Positions 1-9,957 of a stretch of 64,000 nt of DNA are shown here, in pieces. Source of the DNA: Winogradskyella schleiferi (GTDB lineage: Bacteria; Bacteroidota; Bacteroidia; Flavobacteriales; Flavobacteriaceae); contig NZ_CP053351.1 of assembly GCF_013394655.1 (NCBI RefSeq), forward strand, positions 4,442,001 to 4,506,000. Direction: 5' to 3'. Below the pieces are notes generated by a model, which saw only the letters and a program-made list of their open reading frames with translations, had not been told where the DNA came from and ran no database searches. The position numbers and the translations under genes were made by a program. How positions within the stretch are numbered: position 1 is the first letter of the stretch; every line of letters begins with the position of its first letter.

Positions 1-220
1 TGTTTAATACTTCAACTAGGTATTTACTAGATTCTTGTCTGATGAAATAAAGTTCGTCAATTGTTGTCGGTAAACCCAATTCCCTTATCATCAACTTAGC
101 CCAAATTCTTTGCACGTAATTTGGGTGCACATGTCTATGTACAATGGTATCGTAGTAGTCTGTGAAAAGAAATTTTATATTCTTTTCCTTCAGCTGTTTG
201 TGTAGTTGGTTAAGTGACAA
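1..220 (-). CDS. HAD-like hydrolase, N-terminal part (runs off the window)
   Basis: Only the first 73 codons are inside the window; the C-terminus lies to the left of position 1. The visible translation contains FTDYYDTIVHRHVHPNYVQ, which resembles the D-x-x-D-T nucleophile motif of HAD hydrolases followed by the R-x-V-H-P segment seen in a subgroup often linked to polysaccharide genes. There is no ATG; an in-frame stop lies just upstream, so a TTG at 220 is the likely start. It follows the prolyl oligopeptidase gene by about 30 bp on the same strand. Family assignment rests on this one motif and the substrate is unknown. Confidence 0.6.
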   Translation of the reverse strand, partial: MSLNQLHKQLKEKNIKFLFTDYYDTIVHRHVHPNYVQRIWAKLMIRELGLPTTIDELYFIRQESSKYLVEVLN

Positions 221-251
221 ATACTTTGGTTTGGTTAATAGCTAAATAATG

Positions 252-2417
252 TTATCCTTTTATTTTTTCTTCGGTCTTTGTGGGTAAAACTTCAAATCCC
301 ATGTTATAAAATGTAAATCCAAAAATATCGGCATACTGTTCAATAGTTTTGCTTACAGGTGTACCTGCCCCATGACCAGCGTCCGTTTCTATTCTTATAA
401 GTGTTGGGTTGTTGCCCGGTTGTTTGTCTTGTAATTCTGCAGCAAATTTAAAACTGTGTGCAGGCACCACTCTATCATCATGATCTCCTGTAGTCACCAT
501 TGTTGCAGGATAGGCTACACCTTCCTTTACGTTATGGACAGGTGAGTAACCTTTAAGGTAATCAAACATTTCTTCGCTGTCTTCTGCAGTACCGTAATCA
601 TAAGCCCATCCAGCACCAGCAGTAAATGTATGGTAGCGAAGCATGTCTAAGACACCAACAGCTGGTAAAGCCACTTTCATCAATTCTGGACGTTGTGTCA
701 TGGTCGCTCCGACTAATAAACCACCATTAGATCCTCCTCTAATCGCTAAGTAATCTGAAGACGTATATTTTTCTGAAATCAAGTATTCTGCGGCTGCGAT
801 GAAATCATCAAATACATTTTGCTTTTGAAGTTTTGTACCAGCAATGTGCCATGCTTTTCCATATTCGCCACCACCTCTTAGATTAGGTACCGCATAGATG
901 CCACCTTGCTCCATCCAAACCGCATTGGCGATACTGAAACTTGGGGTTAAGCTGACATTAAATCCACCATAACCGTAAAGAATCGTTGGGTTTTTACCAT
1001 TAAGCTTTAAGCCTTTTTTATGGGTTATAATCATCGGTACTTCAGTACCATCTTTAGATTTATAAAATACTTGTTTGCTTTCGTAATCTTCTGGGTTGAA
1101 ATCGATACTCGGTTTTCTGTATAATTCTGAAGTGCCTTTTTCTATATCATATTTATAAATACTACCAGGCGTTACATAATTTGTAAAAGAGTAATATAAC
1201 TCTTTCTCTTCTTTCTTTGCACCAAAACCGCCTGCGCTTCCTACACCAGGTAATTCTACCTCTCTAACTAAATTACCATTATAATCATATTGTAATACTT
1301 TTGAAACGGCATCGACCATATAATTGGCAAAAAAGTAGCCTCCTCCTGTTGATGGACTTAAAACGTTTTCAGTTTCTGGAATAAAATCCACCCAGTTTTC
1401 AGGACTTGGGTCAGAAGCATCAACTGTTACAATTTTTTTATTTGGAGCATTCAAATTGGTTACCAGAAAAAGTTTTGTTCCTTCGTTTTCTAGAACACCT
1501 GTATCGCTATCCGTATGGTTTAAAACTGTGGTAAAATTGCTATTTGATTTCGTTAAATCTTTAATAAAAAGCTTATTTCCAGATGTGGATACGCTTGCTG
1601 ATATCATAAGATATTTGTTATCTTCAGAAACTCTACCGCTAACATATCTGTGTTTTTCTTCCGGTGTACCACCAAAAATTAATTGATCTTCAGATTGTTT
1701 TGTGCCTAATTTGTGATAATAAACTTTATGCTGATCTGTTTTTGCAGAGAGTTCGCTTCCTTTTGGTTTGTCGTAGCTAGAGTAGTAGAAGCCTTCATTT
1801 TTGTACCAAGACATGCCACTGAATTTGATATCAACCAGAGTATCTTCTACGATTTCTTTGGTGTCGGTATTCATAATCAGAATTTTTCTCCAATCACTGC
1901 CGCCTTCAGAAATGGCATAAGCTAAGGTTTTACCGTCTTTTGAAAAACTGGTGCCTCCTAAAGAAATAGTACCATCTTCTTTAAACGTATTAGGATCCAA
2001 AAATATGGATGCTGTACTTGGGTCATCTCCAGTTTTGTATCTGTAAATGACATATTGGTTTTGTAAACCATCATTTTTATAAAAATAGGTGTAATCTCCT
2101 TCCTTAAATGGCGAACCGATTTTTTCGTAATTCCAAAGTTTGGTCAGTCGTTCTTTTAATTCTTCTCGGTAAGGAATGTTTTCCAAATAGCCAAAAGTCA
2201 CTTCGTTTTGTGCTTTTACCCAAGCTTCGGTTTCTTTACTTCGGTCATCCTCTAACCATCTGTAAGGGTCATCTAAAGTCTTACCGAAGAAAGTATCAGT
2301 AACGATAACTTTATTGGTTTCTGGATAATCTACAGTAATAGTTTTCAAAGTTTCAGCTTCGTTTTTACAGGAAACAAAAATACTTAGTACTAATGCCACA
2401 AGAAGTAAATTTTTCAT
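252..2417 (-). CDS. Prolyl oligopeptidase family serine peptidase (S9A), lipoprotein
   Basis: A 721-residue S9A peptidase, expected to cleave short proline-containing peptides after Pro. The N-terminus ([20 protein letters not shown]) is a lipoprotein signal with Cys at about residue 17, so it is probably anchored in the cell envelope. An N-terminal propeller domain is followed by the alpha/beta hydrolase domain. The catalytic triad is visible as Ser563 in GGSNGG, Asp647 in GDHDDRVVP and His682 in AGHGAGTP. Length matches the family (about 700-730). It is the first of two genes read leftward; the HAD gene follows about 30 bp downstream. No frame damage is seen. Confidence 0.95.
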   Translation of the reverse strand: MKNLLLVALVLSIFVSCKNEAETLKTITVDYPETNKVIVTDTFFGKTLDDPYRWLEDDRSKETEAWVKAQNEVTFGYLENIPYREELKERLTKLWNYEKIGSPFKEGDYTYFYKNDGLQNQYVIYRYKTGDDPSTASIFLDPNTFKEDGTISLGGTSFSKDGKTLAYAISEGGSDWRKILIMNTDTKEIVEDTLVDIKFSGMSWYKNEGFYYSSYDKPKGSELSAKTDQHKVYYHKLGTKQSEDQLIFGGTPEEKHRYVSGRVSEDNKYLMISASVSTSGNKLFIKDLTKSNSNFTTVLNHTDSDTGVLENEGTKLFLVTNLNAPNKKIVTVDASDPSPENWVDFIPETENVLSPSTGGGYFFANYMVDAVSKVLQYDYNGNLVREVELPGVGSAGGFGAKKEEKELYYSFTNYVTPGSIYKYDIEKGTSELYRKPSIDFNPEDYESKQVFYKSKDGTEVPMIITHKKGLKLNGKNPTILYGYGGFNVSLTPSFSIANAVWMEQGGIYAVPNLRGGGEYGKAWHIAGTKLQKQNVFDDFIAAAEYLISEKYTSSDYLAIRGGSNGGLLVGATMTQRPELMKVALPAVGVLDMLRYHTFTAGAGWAYDYGTAEDSEEMFDYLKGYSPVHNVKEGVAYPATMVTTGDHDDRVVPAHSFKFAAELQDKQPGNNPTLIRIETDAGHGAGTPVSKTIEQYADIFGFTFYNMGFEVLPTKTEEKIKG

Positions 2418-2615
2418 ATTTGGTTTTTTTTTGAAATAAATATCATTTACTCCAAATATAAGGCTTTCGTTATTTGACTAATATCAATAAACAAAAAACT
2501 TAACGGTAAAACAGAAGGGCAATATAGATACTATAACAACTAACTAAATAATTAATTAGTTGAAATACACAAATTTATCGCTATTTTGAAAAATATACTT
2601 TTACTCTAAACGGCT

Positions 2616-3605
2616 TTATACTAAAGCATTATCAATAAGATATTCAGCTATCTGAACGGTATTGGTTGCAGCGCCTTTTCTAAGATTATCACTAACAACC
2701 CACATATTTAACGTGTTTGGTTGTGAACCATCACGTCTTATACGACCAACAAATACATCATCTTTTCCGTTGGCATACATTGGCATAGGATAGACATTGA
2801 CGTCTAAATTATCTTGAATGGTAACACCATCAGCTTCATCGAGCAATTGTCTTACTTCGGTAATGTCGAACTCATTTTCAAATTCGACGTTAATCGCTTC
2901 GCTATGTCCACCAGCTGTTGGAATCCTAACCGCAGTTGCTGTTACAGCAATAGTACGATCATCTAGGATTTTTTGGGTTTCGTTTACCAATTTCATTTCT
3001 TCTTTGGTATAACCGTTGTCCTCAAAAACATCGCAATGAGGTATGGCATTCTTATGAATTGGATGTGGATAAGCCATAGCGCCTTTTTTACCTAAAATCT
3101 CATTTTCCATCTGTTCTACAGCTTTTACGCCAGTACCAGATACGGATTGATAGGTAGAAACCACAATTCGTTTGATTTTATATTTTTTATGAAGTGGCGC
3201 TAAAGCCATTACCATTTGTATGGTTGAGCAGTTTGGATTAGCGATTATCTTGTCGTTTTTAGATAATTGATGGGCATTAATTTCTGGAACCACCAATTTT
3301 TTGGAAGCATCCATTCGCCATGCTGAAGAATTATCGATAACCGTTGTACCAACTTCTGCAAATTTAGGAGCCCATTCTAAAGAGGTGCTGCCGCCTGCAG
3401 AAAACAATGCAATATCTGGACGTGCTTCAATCGCACTTGGTATACTAATGACACTAATGTCTTTCCCTTTATATTTTATTTTTTTACCAACAGAACGTTC
3501 TGAAGCTACTAATAATAATTCATCCATTGGGAAATTACGCTCTTCTAAAACTTTGAGCATCACATTTCCTACCAAACCTGTTGCACCTACAATTGCTACT
3601 TTCAT
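2616..3605 (-). CDS. asd: Aspartate-semialdehyde dehydrogenase
   Basis: Reduces aspartyl-4-phosphate to aspartate semialdehyde with NADPH, the branch point to lysine/diaminopimelate, threonine and methionine. The 329-residue protein has the N-terminal nucleotide-binding motif GATGLVG (7-13), catalytic Cys126 in NPNCSTIQ, and the substrate-binding Arg228 and His234 in RIPTAGGHSE. Length and motifs are normal for the bacterial enzyme. It stands alone, with about 200 bp before prolyl oligopeptidase and 380 bp after mscL, so it is probably a single-gene transcript. Confidence 0.97.
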   Translation of the reverse strand: MKVAIVGATGLVGNVMLKVLEERNFPMDELLLVASERSVGKKIKYKGKDISVISIPSAIEARPDIALFSAGGSTSLEWAPKFAEVGTTVIDNSSAWRMDASKKLVVPEINAHQLSKNDKIIANPNCSTIQMVMALAPLHKKYKIKRIVVSTYQSVSGTGVKAVEQMENEILGKKGAMAYPHPIHKNAIPHCDVFEDNGYTKEEMKLVNETQKILDDRTIAVTATAVRIPTAGGHSEAINVEFENEFDITEVRQLLDEADGVTIQDNLDVNVYPMPMYANGKDDVFVGRIRRDGSQPNTLNMWVVSDNLRKGAATNTVQIAEYLIDNALV

Positions 3606-3922
3606 GTGTGTGTTTATTTATCGTTATTCAAAAATTACATTCCTAAAATCACTGTTCTAAATGATTAAGAAAATGGGTGTTTTATAGACAAAAATTTAAA
3701 GTTGTCAAAATTATAGTATTTCTTTAAGGAAATCAGATAATTGGGTCTTAAAAATGTGATAAAAATTAAGGGTTTATTTTATTAGATATGTAATTCTTAG
3801 TGAATTTCGTACCATGAATAGACGAATTTTGTGTTAAGTATAGGGTGAATTGTTACGAGTTCTTTCTTCTTTCTCATTCAGAGCAAATTCGAAGTATGAA
3901 AGAGTAAAGGGTTGAAAAATAA
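3606..3922. other. Intergenic stretch with no gene recognised
   Basis: About 320 bp between the start of asd and the mscL terminator hairpin. All six frames break quickly and no translated piece resembles a family I know. It must hold the leftward asd promoter, but no convincing -33/-7 pair stands out. Confidence 0.5.
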
Positions 3923-3948
3923 AAACCCAAACGTTTCCGTCTGGGTTT
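3923..3948 (-). terminator. Rho-independent terminator of mscL
   Basis: On the minus strand an 11-bp stem (AAACCCAGACG paired with CGTTTGGGTTT, one G-U pair) closes a GAAA tetraloop and is followed by a T-rich run. It lies about 40 bp downstream of the mscL stop. Confidence 0.8.
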
Positions 3949-3986
3949 AGTTAAAATAATAGTGTAGCGATGATGCTAAACGTATT

Positions 3987-4388
3987 TTATTTTTTCAATG
4001 AATCTCTGATTTCCTTTAAGATATCAAGTTCAGATGGTCCTGCTGGTGCAGCTGGTGCAGGTGGCGTTTTTGTTTTGTTATAAGCCTTTACAATCATAAA
4101 CAATACAAAACCAACAATAATCAAGTTGATTATAGTATTAATCCACTTACCATACATAATGGCATTTTCCGGTTTAGTAACTACACCATCAGCTCCAACA
4201 ACTGCAGGAGATAAAACATGCTTCAGGTCTGCGAAATCTACGCCTCCAGCAAAATTTCCAACAATAGGCATCATAATATCAGATACAAACCCGTTGACAA
4301 CCATACCTACAGCTCCTGCAAGTATTACAGCGACTGCCAAATCAATGACATTACCTGTCATTATAAAATCTTTAAATTCTTTTAACAT
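3987..4388 (-). CDS. mscL: Large-conductance mechanosensitive channel MscL
   Basis: A 133-residue inner-membrane channel that opens under membrane tension and releases solutes on hypo-osmotic shock. The N-terminus (MLKEFKDFIMTGNVIDLAVA) is the classic MscL amphipathic helix running into TM1, with TM2 near residues 84-103 (INLIIVGFVLFMIVKAYN). A Pro/Ala-rich linker (about 106-117) precedes the C-terminal helix SELDILKEIRDSL that forms the cytoplasmic bundle. Single gene with its own terminator downstream. Confidence 0.97.
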   Translation of the reverse strand: MLKEFKDFIMTGNVIDLAVAVILAGAVGMVVNGFVSDIMMPIVGNFAGGVDFADLKHVLSPAVVGADGVVTKPENAIMYGKWINTIINLIIVGFVLFMIVKAYNKTKTPPAPAAPAGPSELDILKEIRDSLKK

Positions 4389-4474
4389 TGTTAATGTGTT
4401 TTAATAGTTAGTAATTAGTAAATAAGACACTAAGGTAAATAAAAAAGTCACATATTTGTTAAAAAATAGTATGT

Positions 4475-5581
4475 TTAGGGTATAAAAACACGCTTAACAC
4501 GCTGGGAAACGGCAGTAATAATTTCATAGGAAATAGATTTTGCCGATTCCGATAACGTACTCGCTTTATATTCAGAATTAAAGATAACTACTTCGTCACC
4601 TTCTTTACAATCTATATTAGTAACGTTTACCATGATCATGTCCATACAGACATTGCCAATTATTGGTGCTTTTTGTCCGTTGATAATTACAAAACCATTG
4701 CCTTTACCATAAATTCGGTTAATGCCATCTGCGTGACCAATTGGTATGGTTGCCGATTTTTCATGTCCATTGGAGGTATAAGCTCTATTATAGCCTACTG
4801 TTTCGTCTTTTTCGATCTCGTGAATTTGAGAAATTACAGATTTTAAGCTGGCTATGGGTTTTAGGTTTTTGTCTTCTTTAGCAGAATTACCAAAGCCATA
4901 AAGTCCAATACCGCATCTAACCATGTCAAAATGTGCTTTGGGATAATTGAGAACACCAGAAGTATTGCAAAGGTGTAACCAAGGTTTTATGCCTGATTTA
5001 GTTTCAAACGTTTTTGCTATGGCATTAAACCTTTCAATTTGAAGCTTGCTAAAGTCTAGTTCGTTAAAATCTTCACTCGCCGCTAAATGAGAAAATAAAG
5101 ATGTCACTTTAATTGAATCGTTGTTTTTAAGTTTAGAAACTATCCCATCAATATCATTCTCTTTAAACCCAAGTCTATTTAATCCTGTATTGAATTTTAG
5201 GTGAATTGGGTAATTCTTTTGGGATTGTGCTACAGCAATTGTTCTAAATTCATTTAAAATATGAGTACTATAAATACTGGGCTCTAAGCAGCGTTCTATA
5301 ATAGTTTTAAAATTTATCGGTTGCGGATGAAGCACTAAAATAGGAGTGGTAATTCCAGCATCCCTTAAAATGACACCTTCTTTGGCATAAGCCACAGCAA
5401 AATAATCGACATTTAATTTTTGAAGATGCTTGGCGATTTCTACCGAGTCACTGCCGTAAGCAAAGGCTTTTACTACAGCTAAAAATTTAGTTTGCGGTTG
5501 TAATTTCGATTTTAAATAATTGAAATTATGGGTCAGTGCACTCAAATCAACTTCGAGAACAGTTTCATGGGCTTTAGGCAT
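4475..5581 (-). CDS. alr: Alanine racemase
   Basis: A PLP enzyme that interconverts L- and D-alanine for peptidoglycan. The 368-residue protein carries the PLP lysine Lys38 in [11 protein letters not shown] (most homologues read KANAYGHG, so this is a divergent version), and the second-subunit tyrosine region [10 protein letters not shown] near residue 300. The C-terminal beta domain ends in ISQRVKRVF, typical of Alr. The start overlaps the end of tdk by 8 bp (5574-5581), so the two are almost certainly one transcript with translational coupling. Confidence 0.95.
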   Translation of the reverse strand: MPKAHETVLEVDLSALTHNFNYLKSKLQPQTKFLAVVKAFAYGSDSVEIAKHLQKLNVDYFAVAYAKEGVILRDAGITTPILVLHPQPINFKTIIERCLEPSIYSTHILNEFRTIAVAQSQKNYPIHLKFNTGLNRLGFKENDIDGIVSKLKNNDSIKVTSLFSHLAASEDFNELDFSKLQIERFNAIAKTFETKSGIKPWLHLCNTSGVLNYPKAHFDMVRCGIGLYGFGNSAKEDKNLKPIASLKSVISQIHEIEKDETVGYNRAYTSNGHEKSATIPIGHADGINRIYGKGNGFVIINGQKAPIIGNVCMDMIMVNVTNIDCKEGDEVVIFNSEYKASTLSESAKSISYEIITAVSQRVKRVFIP

Positions 5582-6221
5582 TCCGTTTTTGGTCTTTAGA
5601 ATCTATTTCCTCGGCATCATTCACTTTCATTTGTCGTACTTTATCGCGTTGCATACTTTTATAATAGGCAGCTCTGCTCAAAGGTTCGTATTCATCCACT
5701 TCGCCAAGTAACACCAAATCGTCGCTCAATGCTTTTCTGTAACTGTATTGCGCTAAATTTCCTGTTTTGGTGCAAACCGCATGTACTTTAGTGACGTATT
5801 CTGCGGTTGCCATAAGATTTGGCATTGGACCAAACGGATTGCCTTTAAAATCCATATCCAAACCAGCAATAATAACTCGAATCCCCTTGTTTGCCAAATC
5901 ATTACAGACACGTACAATCTCATCATCAAAAAATTGCGCTTCGTCAATACCAACGACATCACAACCATCTGCTAAAATCGGGATATTAGCAGCTGCAGGC
6001 ACTGGCGTGGAGCGGATTTCATTGGCATCGTGAGAAACCACCATGTCTTCATCATAGCGTATATCTACGGCTGGTTTGAAAATCTCAACCTTCTGTTTAG
6101 CAAATTGCGCACGCTTTAGTCGTCGGATTAATTCTTCGGTCTTTCCTGAGAACATGGAACCACAGATGACTTCAATCCACCCAAATTGTTCTTTCTGATT
6201 TACTGTATTTTCGAGAAACAT
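5574..6221 (-). CDS. tdk: Thymidine kinase (type II)
   Basis: Phosphorylates thymidine in the salvage pathway. The 215-residue protein has the P-loop [18 protein letters not shown] (residues 22-39) and the Walker B-like DEAQFFDD. The usual Cys-x-x-Cys zinc site before the lasso loop is reduced to a single Cys ([16 protein letters not shown]), and I see no second Cys pair, so structural zinc binding is doubtful. It is the first gene of the tdk-alr pair, divergent from the gene at 6314. Confidence 0.95.
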   Translation of the reverse strand: MFLENTVNQKEQFGWIEVICGSMFSGKTEELIRRLKRAQFAKQKVEIFKPAVDIRYDEDMVVSHDANEIRSTPVPAAANIPILADGCDVVGIDEAQFFDDEIVRVCNDLANKGIRVIIAGLDMDFKGNPFGPMPNLMATAEYVTKVHAVCTKTGNLAQYSYRKALSDDLVLLGEVDEYEPLSRAAYYKSMQRDKVRQMKVNDAEEIDSKDQKRNA

Positions 6222-6313
6222 TTTGTAATTTTAGCACTAAATGAAGTCGGACTTCGTTTTTTTATAAAGGTCTCGCAAATTTATTAAAAATCAAAAGTAA
6301 AATTCAGGAAAAG

Positions 6314-7069
6314 ATGAAAAAGAAATTAGAATCAGAATTAGTTAGTATAGCGCATAGAATTCTGAAACTGACAGGTCGAGAAGATGTTGATCAACTGCAC
6401 GAAGAAGTGTCTAAACTTTACGAAAAATTGACAGTTTTGAAATTTGCCCAAGAAAATTTTGAAGATAAAATGCCAACTATTGGTCATGATTCTTCGTTTT
6501 TTGATATGTTGGATACCGCTTTTAATAATAAAGTAAGCGACAATATTGAAGTTGAGGATAAAACCTATATTAACTTAGATGAGGTAGAAAATGATGACAT
6601 TATGGAACCTGTAATGACAAAAATCAAGGATATGTTTGAACATATGCCTAAAGAAACCAAACCAGTTGATCCTGTTTTGGAAAAAGCCCTCGCAAATAAA
6701 ACAGAATCATCTTCGTCTTCCACAGAATTTGAAACGATTACATCAGGCTTTGATTCGATCCCAGAATTTGAACCTATTGAAGCCGCTAAAAAGCGTGAAG
6801 CAGAATCAGAAAAAAAATCCCTTAACGATAAATTAAAAGGAAAACGTTTAAATATTGGACTCAACGATAAATTGGCATTTATAAAACATTTATTTGAAGG
6901 TAAAAGCGAAGATTACGATCGTGTAATTTCTCAGATAAACACGACGAATTCTTTAGAAGACGCAAGAAAATTAATCTTCGACATGGTAAAACCAGACTAT
7001 AATAATTGGGAAGGAAAGGAAGCATATGAAGTGCGCTTTATTGAGGCTGTTGAGGGACGGTTTAGTTGA
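6314..7069 (+). CDS. Conserved hypothetical protein (cytoplasmic, acidic)
   Basis: A 251-residue protein that I cannot assign to a named family. It has no signal peptide or membrane segment. The N-terminal 60 residues look helical (ESELVSIAHRILKLTGREDV), the middle (about 80-165) is acidic, Ser/Glu-rich and probably disordered, and the C-terminal 80 residues look compact and conserved (LNDKLAFIKHLFEGKSEDY through WEGKEAYEVRFIEAVEGRF). It is divergent from tdk and about 145 bp ahead of rsmI. The disordered-linker arrangement suggests a scaffold or adaptor, but that is a guess. Confidence 0.75.
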   Translation: MKKKLESELVSIAHRILKLTGREDVDQLHEEVSKLYEKLTVLKFAQENFEDKMPTIGHDSSFFDMLDTAFNNKVSDNIEVEDKTYINLDEVENDDIMEPVMTKIKDMFEHMPKETKPVDPVLEKALANKTESSSSSTEFETITSGFDSIPEFEPIEAAKKREAESEKKSLNDKLKGKRLNIGLNDKLAFIKHLFEGKSEDYDRVISQINTTNSLEDARKLIFDMVKPDYNNWEGKEAYEVRFIEAVEGRFS

Positions 7070-7189
7070 ATTAGTGAGTCCTTCCATTCGCGTTAAATAG
7101 TTCAATTTTTTTTAATTGACTATTTGTTATTTTGCTATCATATTTCAGGATAAGCCCATTAAAGTCTAAAGTTAGAATATTATAAAAGA

Positions 7190-7207
7190 TTCCCGCTTTC
7201 TCGGGAA
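7190..7207 (+). repeat. Short TCCCG palindrome ahead of rsmI
   Basis: TTCCCG and CGGGAA are separated by 6 bases and end only 6 bp before the rsmI start codon. It has no downstream T-run, so it is not a terminator. It resembles the TCCCGA palindromes at 11592, 13019 and 22649. Confidence 0.6.
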
Positions 7208-7213
7208 ATTAAT

Positions 7214-7885
7214 ATGAGTAAACTTTATATCGTTCCAACACCAATAGGAAATCTAAAAGACATCACATTTAGAGCCATTGAAGTGCTTAAAGATGTGGAT
7301 TTAATTTTAGCTGAAGACACCAGAACTTCGGGAAAACTGTTGAAGCATTATGAAATCACTACGCAAATGCAAAGCCACCACATGCACAACGAACATAAAA
7401 CGGTGGATGGCTTAATCGAAAAATTAAAATCAGGATTAACCATTGCCGTAATCAGTGATGCAGGAACACCTGCCATTTCGGACCCTGGATTTTTATTGGT
7501 TAGAGCTTGTGTAGAACATAACATTGAAGTCGATTGTTTACCTGGAGCCACAGCATTCGTGCCAGCATTGGTCAATAGTGGTTTGCCCAATGATAAGTTT
7601 GTGTTTGAAGGTTTTTTACCTGTAAAAAAAGGAAGACAAACCAGATTATTTTTACTTGCCGAAGAAACCAGAACCATTATTTTTTATGAAAGTCCACATA
7701 AATTAGTAAAAACCTTAGGACATTTTTGCGAGTATTTTGGAGAGGACAGACCTGTTTCTGTATCAAGGGAAATAACCAAACTTTACGAAGAAACCATTAG
7801 AGGCACCGCCAAATCCGTTTTTGAACACTACACCAATAAACCACCAAAAGGAGAAATCGTTATTGTGGTTGCTGGAAAAAAGTAA
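7214..7885 (+). CDS. rsmI: 16S rRNA (cytidine(1402)-2'-O)-methyltransferase RsmI
   Basis: Methylates the 2'-hydroxyl of C1402 in the decoding centre of 16S rRNA using SAM. The 223-residue protein starts with the family hallmark LYIVPTPIGNLKDITFRA, then AEDTRTSGKLLKHY, the SAM-loop region AVISDAGTPAISDPGF, and PGATAFVPALVNSGLP. It ends soon after KPPKGEIVIVVAG; many homologues carry about 40-50 more residues, so this is the short form. A palindrome sits immediately before the start codon and could affect ribosome access. Confidence 0.96.
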   Translation: MSKLYIVPTPIGNLKDITFRAIEVLKDVDLILAEDTRTSGKLLKHYEITTQMQSHHMHNEHKTVDGLIEKLKSGLTIAVISDAGTPAISDPGFLLVRACVEHNIEVDCLPGATAFVPALVNSGLPNDKFVFEGFLPVKKGRQTRLFLLAEETRTIIFYESPHKLVKTLGHFCEYFGEDRPVSVSREITKLYEETIRGTAKSVFEHYTNKPPKGEIVIVVAGKK

Positions 7886-7959
7886 ATGGGTTAACCTTTA
7901 AGCCCACAGCATCATCTTTTACCAATAAGAAGTCATAATTTACTGTTCAAATTAAAATT

Positions 7960-9321
7960 ATGAAAACCAAACACTATAATGTCTTTGTTATTGGTAGCGG
8001 AATTGCAGGTCAGACGGCAGCAAAAGCTTGTGTAGAAGCAGGCTTGACAGTTGCCATTTCAGATAAAAGAGAATTTGGAGGAACTTGCTCAACTAGAGGT
8101 TGTGACCCTAAAAAAGTACTCATACAGTTTGCAGACTTGATGCAAAACTCAAAACAACTTGAAAGTTTAGGGATTAAGAAAACACCAAAAGTTAAATGGA
8201 AAGCGGTTCAAAAATTTAAAAAGTCATTTACCAAACCCGTACCAGTAAATACCGAAAAAACTTTAAAGGCTCTAGGCATTGATTTATATCATCAATCACC
8301 AAAATTCAAAAATGAAAACGAATTGGTGGTTGAGGGCAAGACCATATCTGCAGATACATTTGTGATTGCCACAGGTTATGTACCAAGAGATTTAGAGTTT
8401 AAAGGTGCAGATTTATTAAAAACGAGCGATACGATTTTAAAGTTAAAAAAGATTCCGAAGTCGGCCATATTTATAGGTTCTGGTTATGTTGGTATGGAGT
8501 TTTGCTTTATGCTCTCCACAATGGGTTGCAATGTGACGATGATTGAAGAAGGCGAAAGAGCACTTACGCAATTTGATGCATTTTTAGTTGAAAAACTGAC
8601 CAAGGTTTTAGAAAAGAATGGTGTAGAATTTATATTCAATGCAACACCTACAAAAGTTGAAAAGCTAAAGAAGAATAAGAAATTAACCTACGAAAAAGGC
8701 GGTAAAACAAAAACGGTTAAAGCCCGAAAAATATTTAATACGGCTGGTAGAGTTCCAGCTATTGACATGCTAGATTTAGTAAATGCCAATATAAAAGCAG
8801 ATGAAACAGGTGTGTTGGTCAATGATTTTATGCAAAGCGTAAGTCATAAAAAGGTGTATGCTTGTGGCGACGTATCCAGTAAATCGTTGCCATTAACTCC
8901 TCTCTCTGGATTGCAAGGTTATATTGCAGGCTATAATATTGTGCATGGTAATAAAAAAGAATTTAAGGATCCATTAGTACCATCCGTAGTATTTACCAAA
9001 CCGCAATTGGCGAGTGTTGGCTATTCTGAAGAAGAAGCGAAAAGCAGATATAAAAAGGTAAGCGTGTATAAAGGCGATGCTTTAAATTGGTACAATGCCA
9101 AAAAGGAAAACGCAGAAGCTTATGCCTATAAAATTTTAGTAAATGAACGTACACAAAAAATTGTAGGCGCTCATTTATTGAGTTCACAGGCAAATGAAAC
9201 CATAAACATTTTTGCGACTGCGATAAATAATGACATGACTGTCGGTGATTTTAAACAAATGATTTTTACTTATCCATCTTATGCCAATGATTTAAAGAGT
9301 ATGTTGAAGGATGAAGACTAG
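7960..9321 (+). CDS. FAD/NAD-dependent disulfide-reductase-like oxidoreductase
   Basis: A 453-residue member of the class I pyridine nucleotide-disulfide oxidoreductases (glutathione, mercuric and dihydrolipoamide reductase group). The FAD motif GSGIAG is at 12-17, the redox-active pair is Cys43/Cys48 in GGTCSTRGCDPKK, the NAD(P) motif GSGYVGMEF is near 170, and the second FAD contact is YACGDVSS near 305. The C-terminal dimer-interface motif, normally H-P-T-x-x-E, reads FTYPSYANDLK here, so the catalytic His-Glu pair is missing. The two-cysteine centre is kept but the proton relay is altered, so the substrate cannot be named. The gene downstream begins 3 bp after its stop. Confidence 0.85.
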   Translation: MKTKHYNVFVIGSGIAGQTAAKACVEAGLTVAISDKREFGGTCSTRGCDPKKVLIQFADLMQNSKQLESLGIKKTPKVKWKAVQKFKKSFTKPVPVNTEKTLKALGIDLYHQSPKFKNENELVVEGKTISADTFVIATGYVPRDLEFKGADLLKTSDTILKLKKIPKSAIFIGSGYVGMEFCFMLSTMGCNVTMIEEGERALTQFDAFLVEKLTKVLEKNGVEFIFNATPTKVEKLKKNKKLTYEKGGKTKTVKARKIFNTAGRVPAIDMLDLVNANIKADETGVLVNDFMQSVSHKKVYACGDVSSKSLPLTPLSGLQGYIAGYNIVHGNKKEFKDPLVPSVVFTKPQLASVGYSEEEAKSRYKKVSVYKGDALNWYNAKKENAEAYAYKILVNERTQKIVGAHLLSSQANETINIFATAINNDMTVGDFKQMIFTYPSYANDLKSMLKDED

Positions 9322-9324
9322 ACC

Positions 9325-9894
9325 ATGCAGGATTTTCTCAAGGATATAAGAAATTGTACTATTTGCAAAGCAAATCTACCATTGGGACCTAACCCAATTG
9401 TAAGCGCACATAGGAATTCTAAGATTATATTATTGAGTCAAGCGCCTGGGCGCATTGCTCATGAAAAAAGTAAAGCTTGGGACGATCCTAGCGGAAGACA
9501 ATTACGCCAATGGCTGAATGTTTCTGAAGAACAATTTTATAATCCTGAAAACTTCGCTATTGTTCCTATTGGATTTTGTTATCCTGGCAAAGCAAAAACA
9601 GGAGATTTACCACCAAGACCAGAATGTGCGCCGCAATGGCATCAACAATTATTGGATAAAATGGGGCATGTTGAGTTGATTATTTTAATAGGTGCGTATG
9701 CACAAAATTATTATTTGAAGGATAAAAAGAACTTGACAGAGCGCGTTGGAAATTATAAAGACTATTTACCAACGTATTTTCCAATTCCGCATCCTTCGCC
9801 GACTAATCGGTTTTGGAGAAGCAAGAATCCTTGGTTTGAAATGGATATTATCCCAGTTTTACAAGATAAAATTGAAAGATTATTAAAAGTTTAA
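9325..9894 (+). CDS. Uracil-DNA glycosylase superfamily protein
   Basis: A 189-residue protein of the UDG fold. Motif 1 is LLSQAPGRIAHEKSKAWDDP with SGRQLRQWL following, and the C-terminal histidine motif is IPHPSPTNRFW near residue 155. Two N-terminal Cys (CTICKANLP) could be metal or Fe-S ligands, but the full four-Cys set of family 4/5 UDGs is not visible. The expected role is removal of uracil or another damaged base; activity is not proven for this subgroup. It is translated 3 bp after the oxidoreductase, so the two are co-transcribed, and a terminator follows. Confidence 0.85.
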   Translation: MQDFLKDIRNCTICKANLPLGPNPIVSAHRNSKIILLSQAPGRIAHEKSKAWDDPSGRQLRQWLNVSEEQFYNPENFAIVPIGFCYPGKAKTGDLPPRPECAPQWHQQLLDKMGHVELIILIGAYAQNYYLKDKKNLTERVGNYKDYLPTYFPIPHPSPTNRFWRSKNPWFEMDIIPVLQDKIERLLKV

Positions 9895-9909
9895 GTCCTT
9901 TTAAAACAA

Positions 9910-9933
9910 AAACCTCGCAAATACACGAGGTTT
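9910..9933. terminator. Bidirectional terminator between convergent genes
   Basis: AAACCTCG and CGAGGTTT form an 8-bp perfect stem with an 8-base loop, flanked by A and T bases. It separates the plus-strand UDG-like gene (ends 9894) from the minus-strand plug-repeat gene (ends 9958). Confidence 0.75.
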
Positions 9934-9957
9934 AAACATTACATTGGGAGTAACCAA

